A DNA stretch of 64,000 nt from Scalesia atractyloides (lineage: Eukaryota > Streptophyta > Magnoliopsida > Asterales > Asteraceae). Shown here piece after piece: positions 58,291 through 64,000 of the stretch (position 1 is the stretch's first letter; each line of letters starts with the position of its first letter). A program made the translations under genes and the position numbers. The notes below the pieces were generated by a model. The model saw only the letters and a program-made list of their open reading frames with translations. It ran no database searches and was not told where the DNA came from. The stretch spans positions 32,087,353 to 32,151,352 of the forward strand of contig CAMTDV010000003.1 in the NCBI GenBank assembly GCA_947069175.1. The letters run 5' to 3'.

Positions 58291-59512
58291 TAGAGAAACT
58301 TTATTGCTCGAGTGCATGATGCATAACAAGAAGGTTTAAAACCAGAAAACATTCCAGCAGAATCACTACGGGGAATGGAAAAACAATTGGAACCGAACAA
58401 GGATGGAACTTTATATTTCATGGGAAGGATCTGGATTCCCTATCATGGTGATTTGCGAGACTTGGTGCTGGATGAAGCACATAAGTCCAAGTACTCGATA
58501 CACCCAGGGTCTGATAAAATGTACCAGGATCTAAAAGAGTATTATCGGTGGCCTAATCTCAAGGGAGATATTGCGACCTATGTTGGGAAATGTCTAACTT
58601 GTGCGAAGGTCAAGCCCGAATACCAAAAAACATCTTGTCTATTACAACAACCTGAGATCCCTGTTTGGAAGTGGGAGCAAATCTCAATGGATTTCATCAC
58701 AAAATTACCCCAGACCTCTCGAGGTCATGACATGATCTGGGTTATCATTGATCGGTTAACCAAATAAGCTCACTTCCTACCCATCCGTGAGAAAGATAGT
58801 ACCGAGAAGTTGGCTGAACTGTATCTGAAAGAAATCATGGCACGTCATGGAGTGCCAATCTCGATAATCTCTGATAGAGATGGTCGCTTTGTGTCGCAGA
58901 TCTGGCAATCAGTTCAAAATTCGTTTGGTTCTCGCTTAGATTTAAGCACAGCCTTTCACCCACAGACCAATGGACAAAGCGAGCGAACCATCCAAATGTT
59001 GGAAGACATGCTTTGGGCCCGTGTGATGGATTTAGGCGGAAACTGGGATACTCATTTACCGTTGGTAGAGTTTTCCTACAATAACAATTATCACACCAGC
59101 ATCAAGGCCGCGCCATTCGAAGCACTATATGGACGAAAGTGCCGATCATTGCTATGTTGGGCGGAAGTCGATGACAGAAAACTCATTGGTCCCGAATTAG
59201 TACAAGAGACCACAGACAAGATATTCAAGATCCGTGAACGTATCAAAGTGGCTCGAGATAGACAAAAGAGCTACGCAGATTGGAAACGCAAACCATTATC
59301 CTTCAAGGTCGAATACAAAGTATTATTACAGCTCTCACATTGGGGGCGTAGCTAGATTCGGGAAGCACGGAAAACTAAACCCGAGATATATTGGACCATT
59401 CGAAATTCTAGCAAAGATCGGTACAGTGGCTTACAAGTTGAAACTACCAGAGGAACTCAATAATGTACACGACACATTTCATGTGTCTAATCTGAAGAAA
59501 AGTCCGACTAAT
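58291..59512 (+). pseudogene. Element B integrase, cut by element D
   Basis: The zinc finger has HKSKYSIHPG (H...H) and CLTCAK (C..C) at about 58480-58605. The core keeps MDFITKLP, IISDRDGRF and GQSERTIQ (D, D, E). One stop (TAA, 58766) follows IDRLTK. After a frameshift near 59330 the C-terminal part reads GPFEILAKIGTVAYKLKLP and TFHVSNLKK, where the chromodomain region would begin. The sequence then becomes the LTR of element D. Confidence 0.85.
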
Positions 59513-59696
59513 TGTAACATTTGTCAAAAATGGGTTTTCCAAACCCGCTTCGTTTGTAATCGAATATCAAGTTATAAATGTTTTGTTGCGTATTTATGTT
59601 AATTTAAATTTTAAACGATGCATAATTAATAAATAAACTAGAATATAAAAGTTATAATTGATAAAAAGTAAAAATAAAAAAAAATAAAAAAGAAAA

Positions 59697-59776
59697 CCGG
59701 CTGCCGGGATTCGAACCTGGGTCAGCCGGGTAAGCATAAGACTTAACACACACACACATAACCGCTCCGCCACTTG
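59697..59776 (-). other. tRNA-like sequence on the minus strand of LTR D
   Basis: Reading the minus strand: GTGGCGGAGCGGTTA (box A-like, as in Ser/Leu tRNAs; 59759-59773) and GGTTCGAATCC (perfect box B; 59707-59717). A perfect 7-bp inverted repeat, CCGGCTG and CAGCCGG, encloses the box B loop as an extended T-arm. The 5' and 3' acceptor strands do not pair, and the anticodon arm holds a (TG)n run, so this is not a functional tRNA. A SINE head or tRNA-derived insertion is possible. Confidence 0.65.
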
Positions 59777-60607
59777 ATGTTTTCTGTTAGTCCTAGGAAT
59801 CAATTAAACCTTATGTTCAACCATGAATCGATCTGTTTGCGCCAATTGTAACTGTAATAGGTTTTCCAAACGTCCTGGACGTTTGAGCGTTCGCGGTTTC
59901 TGTCAATAACCGATACCCCGACACCTCCAATCAATTTAGCTTTGAATGGACTTGAATTCAAGAGTTGATCGGTTTTAATAACCGAAAACCTGCATTTTCT
60001 GAATTACTCCAATCATAGTCCCCTCTCGCGACTCAAACACATCTGCAGACCTTCAAATTTCACTTTCGCACTACTTTCAATTCGTCGGAAAAGCTATTTG
60101 AACTCGCTGGACTTTCGCCGGAAAACCGTGTCTTCCATTAAATCAGTAAGTCTCTCATTTCTTTCATCGTCTATCAGTTATTAAGCTGTTGCTAATTCAA
60201 ACCCTTCAATCGGAATCAGTTTCAGACGTCGATATCGGATAATTCACTCTCGCCGGAAAACTTCTGAAAGTTCCCAATTCTCGATGTGAAACGGTATAGC
60301 CTTTTAAATCTTCTGGTAATTCTTGTTCAGTGTTTTAATTCCGCATCTAGCTAATCAAACTTGTTAATCTGTCCGCTCAGACGAAATCCGTAAAAACAGA
60401 GCCGACGACTTCGCCAGAAGTACGAGATAAATTGTTTCTCCGGTATGTTTACTTCCGAAATCTTCTCTGCCATTTCATTTTAGTCATTTGAATGTTTGTC
60501 TATCGAATTAATCAAGAAACAATAGAGTAATCGTAGTCTGTGATTCTGTAACGAAGAAGACGAAGTTAGGTTGATTATAAGTTTAATATAATTTGGATAT
60601 TATCTCG

Positions 60608-60680
60608 GGTTAGACACACAGTCCAGCGGTGGACTGTGTGCACACATATATCACACGCCGCGAGTTCGATCCTTGACACA
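60608..60680 (+). other. tRNA-like unit 1 in LTR D
   Basis: GGTTAGACAC is followed by a perfect 10-bp hairpin, CACACAGTCC with GGACTGTGTG around AGCGGT, where a tRNA D-arm/box A would be (AGTCCAGCGGT resembles tRNA-Glu). A 12-bp palindrome TGTGTGCACACA overlaps its 3' strand. GTTCGA of box B (GAGTTCGATCC) sits 56 bp from the unit start. No pairing acceptor stem. Confidence 0.7.
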
Positions 60681-60776
60681 CACGTATGCTCTGTAATAAA
60701 GATGTTTTATTTTTCTAACGGAACCGGATTAACTCACGGTAGTTGTTAAGTACAATAAAAATCGGTATATTAACCA

Positions 60777-60850
60777 GGTTAGACACACAGTCCAGCGGTG
60801 GACTATGTGCAACACTAACCCACAGGTCCCGGGTTCGAGACCTGTTGCAC
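60777..60850 (+). other. tRNA-like unit 2 in LTR D
   Basis: Same start (GGTTAGACAC) and the same hairpin as unit 1 with one mismatch (GGACTATGTG). Box B is GGTTCGAGACC, with GTTCGA again 56 bp from the unit start. The perfect inverted repeat ACAGGTC and GACCTGT forms an extended T-arm. Confidence 0.72.
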
Positions 60851-60912
60851 GCTTCGGTTCGATGATTAAAACACTTTTTGAAAATAAAAGAATTTTGAAT
60901 AAACTAAATTAG

Positions 60913-60922
60913 TATATAAATA
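60913..60922 (+). promoter_or_regulatory. TATA box of LTR D, upstream of tRNA-like unit 3
   Basis: TATATAAATA is the best TATA candidate I see in LTR D. It lies 33 bp before GGTTAGACAC of unit 3, so Pol II transcription from it would start at or just before the tRNA-like sequence. Confidence 0.5.
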
Positions 60923-60945
60923 TAATTAAAAACGGAATTATTTCG

Positions 60946-61021
60946 GGTTAGACACGTAGCTCAGTTGGTAGAGCTGCGTGCACGCGTACGGGAGGTCTCG
61001 GGTTCGAGTCCTGCCCGGCGC
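60946..61021 (+). other. tRNA-like unit 3 in LTR D, best box A/B
   Basis: Box A TAGCTCAGTTGG (60957-60968) and box B GGTTCGAGTCC (61001-61011) both match the Pol III consensus exactly, 44 bp apart. TAGCTCAGTTGGTAGAGC equals the D-arm of many tRNAs (for example Lys). The extended hairpin CACGTAGCTC with GAGCTGCGTG is kept. GCGTGCACGC is a perfect palindrome. The acceptor strands do not pair, so it is tRNA-like, not a tRNA gene. Confidence 0.78.
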
Positions 61022-61041
61022 ATACATACACACAATAGAAC

Positions 61042-61105
61042 CGGTCAAACAGTCAACAGTCATAGTCAAACAGTCAACGGTCAATGGTCAACGCAAAAGT
61101 CAACA
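61042..61105. repeat. GTCAAC short tandem repeat
   Basis: Nine or so degenerate copies of (C/A)GTCAA(C/A) in 65 bp, directly downstream of tRNA-like unit 3. Confidence 0.8.
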
Positions 61106-61548
61106 TTTTTTTATATTTTTTATTTATTTAATTTAATTTAAAAATCAATTAAAAATACTTAAAAATAATGTTTTTAAAGATAGGAAATAGCCTTAAACTC
61201 ACAAAAATATATCTAAAAATCCTATTAAAGTTATTAATAAAATCCACTCATTTACTATACCTTCCGTTATTATTTAGGTTAGTTAATCCCCGTTGATCAA
61301 TCCTTCAAACTCGTGCGCATCTCATCATCTCCAACCGAACGCACCCAATGTGAGTGAATCTCTACAAATTCCCCGTTTTTATCACGTTTTTGGGGTGTAT
61401 CATGTGTCTTACCATTTATTATATTTAAATCATTGTGCATACATCATATCATGAACAAATGTGTATTCAGCTTGTATCAATTGTTTGTGTGGTTATTGTT
61501 TAGATTTAATTTATTTTTTTCAGTGCATGCAATATCATAGGCCGCCGC

Positions 61549-61696
61549 TCCCCATTACATTATGAGCGTTGAGCAGTTCCCCATTACATTATGAGCGTGA
61601 ACCGGGCATTGCCAACATACGATCGGCTCTGTTTGATTGAGCCTTGATCGCACAGACATTCATCATAGGCCGTCAGTTCCCCATTACATTATGAGC
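61549..61696. repeat. Three direct copies of TCCCCATTACATTATGAGC
   Basis: At 61549, 61578 and 61678, each in a context of (C/G)TTCC or GGCCG. The second and third are followed by GTGAAC/ATGAACG and GCCAACATA. A local duplication within LTR D. Confidence 0.85.
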
Positions 61697-62171
61697 ATGA
61701 ACGTGACGTTGCCAACATATACAATTTTCATTCATGTTATATATTCATGCAAATTCATATGTTATTGTTTGTGGTTGTTATTGTTATTGTTTGATTATTT
61801 ACATTTGCTCACATATGACTATTGCACAATTTTTCCATGATAAAGATAACAAGAAATCAATAATAAATGTTTATCTAACAAGGTTCACTCGCCAACTTAT
61901 GTTGACCCAAAAACCCCCATTTTTACACATGATACAGGTGATCCAGCTGCAGCAAGAAACACATAGGATTGGCTTAGAAGAATAAACTGGTTTAGAGCTT
62001 GGATTGTTTAGTTGGTTATTTTTCTTTGTATTTGTATGAACATGTTTGGATTATTGAGGATGTAATTTTGACTTAAATAAATATGAAACATATTAGTAAA
62101 TATCATGAGCTTTGGTGATAACCCAATTATGCCCCGACTCTTATTCCGCTGCGGGTCGGGGTGTGACAGAT

Positions 62172-62187
62172 TGGTATCAGAGCCATG
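62172..62187 (+). other. Primer-binding site of element D (tRNA-Met)
   Basis: TGGTATCAGAGCCATG, three bases after the LTR end, pairs with initiator tRNA-Met over a longer stretch than in element B. Confidence 0.9.
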
Positions 62188-62985
62188 ACTATAGGGATAT
62201 AGAATAGGTTATTAGACCCTTAGAGCCTATACTATAGTTGATTTCAAATTTTTTCAGATTTTTGTGTGTTACATGCAAAATTCATGATGTTTATATGTTT
62301 TATGTTTAATGTTACATTCAATGTTATGCAAGCATGTTCATAAGTACATATTATTATATAATGCCTATCATGAATCATATTCTCATAACATATCATATCC
62401 ATGCGAGCACACACCACATCATTTTCATGATTGTTTTTGCAATGATTTTTTTGTATTTTCAAATCACATCAAAGTGAGTTCTCATGACGGGCATGTAGTA
62501 ACTGGAAGGGTACAAGTACCGGTAGTCGGAACGTCCTGTCTAGGCTGGCATTCGTATAAATCCAAAATAAAGGACCAGTTTGCCTACTTGGGGACTAATG
62601 ATGAGAGTACGAAGTACCTATTAGGCCAAAGCATGCTATACCAAACGTCGTGTGAGCTAACCCCATTTTGAGTTGTCATTGTGTCTACACCTGGACACAT
62701 TCCGACCATACATCTCGTAAACATATTTCGTGGTTTTCATTCGGGTAATGCGAGTGTTAAACCGCCAATACTAATGTGAATCCTACCAAGCCAATAGTCA
62801 TGGGGGCCCACATGACTATACAGGTGAAGGTATGGGGGACATTTGAGGCCCAACATGAGCAAACCCAAGACATCCTATGGATGTAGTTGCATTATTGATA
62901 TTTATGTTATTTTCATTTTCTTTAAGACACATGACACCTAAAAAGACTCCATAAACTCACAACCTTCTTATGTATGTTCCTGTAG
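62188..62985. other. 5' leader of element D
   Basis: About 800 bp between primer site and gag start, with no convincing gene. A structured or packaging role is usual for this place, but I see no specific motif. Confidence 0.5.
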
Positions 62986-63181
62986 ATGTCGGCTAGACAA
63001 CAACGAGGGGGTAGAAGATCAGGAAGGTCACACGAACGCTTGGCCACTCAAATCGCAAAACAAATGGCCGCGGTACTTCCTGACATTGTGGTTCAAGTAC
63101 AACAAGCTCTCGCCACAAATCCCACCAATCCTTCCCAGCAAGAAGACCAGAACATCGGCAACCCTCCTACCAACAAGTGCT
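62986..63181 (+). pseudogene. Element D gag, N-terminal fragment
   Basis: ATG at 62986; MSARQQRGGRRSGRSHERLA is followed by IAKQMAAVLPDIVVQVQQAL and an Asn/Pro/Gln-rich stretch. The basic start and the amphipathic helix resemble gag N-termini of Del/Tekay elements. Similarity stops near 63181, where the sequence changes to AT-rich DNA. Confidence 0.6.
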
Positions 63182-63474
63182 CATATTCTCTCAAATGAAA
63201 TTTCAGAGTACTAAGTCCATATATCTAAGAGAGTCCACCCATAAATTACTCAGTTTTTTTCTTTTAACTTTATATCTTGAAAAACAATTTACTATTCCAT
63301 TTCCTTAGCATACTATGATAGTCCACTGATGTACTATTATTTTCTCTTTTATACAAAACTCTTTTTTGTCTCTTTTTTTAATGTTTTTGTATTTTTTCAC
63401 AACTTTTTCTCCCGGTAGAATCAAAAACATATTTTTGGATTTTATTTTTTTTAAGAAAGTAAGAAAAATATTCA
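63182..63474. other. AT-rich spacer, possibly copia 3' flank
   Basis: About 290 bp with no gene. Its right end (TTTTTTTTAAGAAAGTAAG) resembles the sequence left of copia fragment G at about 43960-43990 (TTTTTTAAGAAAGTAATAA), so part of it is probably the common 3' end of that copia family. I cannot define an LTR. Confidence 0.4.
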
Positions 63475-64000
63475 CATAGAAACATGTGTCATACCGATGA
63501 GGATCACGTTAAGTCCTCGTCATCCTCAAATTCAACCTCACTTACATCCCTTGATGTCATATTTCTTAAACCATTTAATTTCAAAAGATTTTTAAATCTT
63601 GGTCTATCAAACGCTTTCGTGTTAAAATCTGCTTTTTAGTCATTAGTGTGGATTTTCTCATACCGATGAGGATCACGTTAAGTCCTCGTCATCCTCGAAT
63701 TCAACCTCACTTACATCCCCTGATGTCAGATTTCTTAAACCATTTAATTTCAAAATATTTTTAAATCCTGGTCTATCAAACGCTTTGGTGTTAAAATTTG
63801 CTTTTTGGTCATTAGTGTGGATTTTCTCAATTCGAACCAACTTTTCTCGTAACAATTAGGGATAAAGAAATTGCAGTCCAAAAGTGTCGAATTTCAAGGT
63901 GTTTAGTGCATGAGTGTTGAACCGGGTTTTTAATGATATCAATGGTCGCCTTGTTATCTATGTATATGGGCATGTCAAGAAATAGCAGTCCGAAGTCTCT
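63475..64000 (-). pseudogene. Copia RNase H end, fragment H
   Basis: On the minus strand, copia RNase H tail motifs in order from 64000 leftward: a DMPIYIDNKATIDI-like stretch, a damaged KHLEIRH motif, then LREKLVRIEKIHTNDQKANF and KAFDRPGFKNILKLNGLRN. The order and style match the C-terminus of copia RNase H as in fragment G, but in a diverged copy. A 169-bp tandem duplication repeats the last part out of frame. The element continues beyond the window. Confidence 0.65.
63491..63828. repeat. 169-bp tandem duplication in copia fragment H
   Basis: Two units starting ATACCGATGAGGATCACG at 63491 and 63660, differing at about eight positions. The length is not a multiple of three, so the duplication breaks the reading frame. 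Confidence 0.9.

Larger units (their letters stand above)
48857..59512 (+). mobile_element. Del/Tekay-type gypsy element B (5' LTR to integrase)
   Basis: Inserted in the RT of copia fragment G: copia codons run up to 48856 and the LTR starts TGTGAGAAATGG. It has a 4.3-kb 5' LTR, a tRNA-Met type primer site, an extra acidic ORF, a gag gene with an intron, zinc knuckles, protease, RT, RNase H and integrase. The integrase C-terminus is cut by element D at 59512, so its 3' LTR lies outside the window. Coding parts have several stops, but most motifs are intact, so it looks younger than element C. Confidence 0.85.
59513..62168 (+). repeat. 5' LTR of element D (2656 bp) with tRNA-like units
   Basis: Borders: B integrase coding to 59512, TG...CA ends, and the primer site 3 bp downstream. 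Contents in order: a minus-strand tRNA-like sequence (59697-59776), a pyrimidine-rich part with GCCGGAAAA words (60060-60430), three plus-strand tRNA-like units at 169-bp spacing, GTCAA repeats (61042-61105), and three copies of CCCCATTACATTATGAGC. None of these is seen in LTRs B or C. Confidence 0.8.
59513..63181 (+). mobile_element. Gypsy element D: 5' LTR, leader and gag start
   Basis: Inserted in the integrase of element B. The LTR starts TGTAACATTTG and ends GTCGGGGTGTGACA, followed by a tRNA-Met primer site. After a leader of about 800 bp an ORF resembling a gag N-terminus starts at 62986 and is cut near 63181, where other sequence begins. The 3' parts are missing or outside the window. 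Confidence 0.75.

Noticed and set aside
60608..61021. True tRNA genes in LTR D
   Set aside because: Acceptor strands do not pair and the anticodon arms are missing or replaced. Only the promoter boxes and D/T-arm hairpins remain.
60608..63828. A link between the 169-bp spacing of the tRNA-like units and the 169-bp duplication in copia fragment H
   Set aside because: The sequences are unrelated and lie in different elements; equal length looks like coincidence.

Overview
The window looks like plant nuclear DNA, most likely from the daisy family (Asteraceae). The reasons are two Del/Tekay-type gypsy elements with the gag and integrase style I associate with that family, SIRE/Maximus-type copia elements with an env-like gene, and one intron-rich host gene of plant type. 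The organism call is inference. I see no intact protein-coding gene. Nearly everything is nested LTR retrotransposons in different states of decay, plus one decayed host gene.

Left block (1-33604) is a nest of elements. The innermost is a Ty3/gypsy Tat-lineage element on the minus strand (682-12396), with both LTRs, a primer-binding site, gag-pro-RT-RNase H-aRNH-integrase and a separate multi-exon gene on the opposite strand. It sits in the integrase gene of a SIRE-like copia element (1-19980, starting upstream of the window). That element appears to sit in the 3' end of another copia element (19981-21440), which sits in the env-like gene of a second SIRE-like element (21441-33604). The same env-like gene also took a Del/Tekay gypsy element (family C, 21998-32207, target duplication AAAAG on both sides). 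Its 5' LTR in turn carries a broken LTR of family B.

Middle block (33605-43994) holds the 3' part of an unidentified LTR-like sequence, a decayed MYB-like coding fragment, a MULE-type MITE, and an 11-exon OSCA1-type channel gene on the minus strand (37757-43410). The OSCA gene keeps all its introns but has several frameshifts, two nonsense codons and a lost splice acceptor, so I call it a pseudogene.

Right block (43995-64000) is a second nest. A minus-strand copia element (43995-48856) was hit by a solo LTR of family C (45230-48594, perfect GATAA target duplication) and by a gypsy element of family B (48857-59512, with a 4.3-kb LTR). The integrase gene of B is interrupted by a third gypsy element, D (from 59513), whose gag is cut off near 63181 and followed by a minus-strand copia fragment.

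The most unusual signal is inside LTR D. Three tRNA-like units with Pol III box A/box B motifs repeat at exactly 169-bp spacing (60608, 60777, 60946) and share an extended hairpin whose stem changes in a compensating way between units. A fourth tRNA-like sequence lies on the other strand (59697-59776). A TATA box sits about 33 bp upstream of the third unit, so element RNA could begin with this structure.
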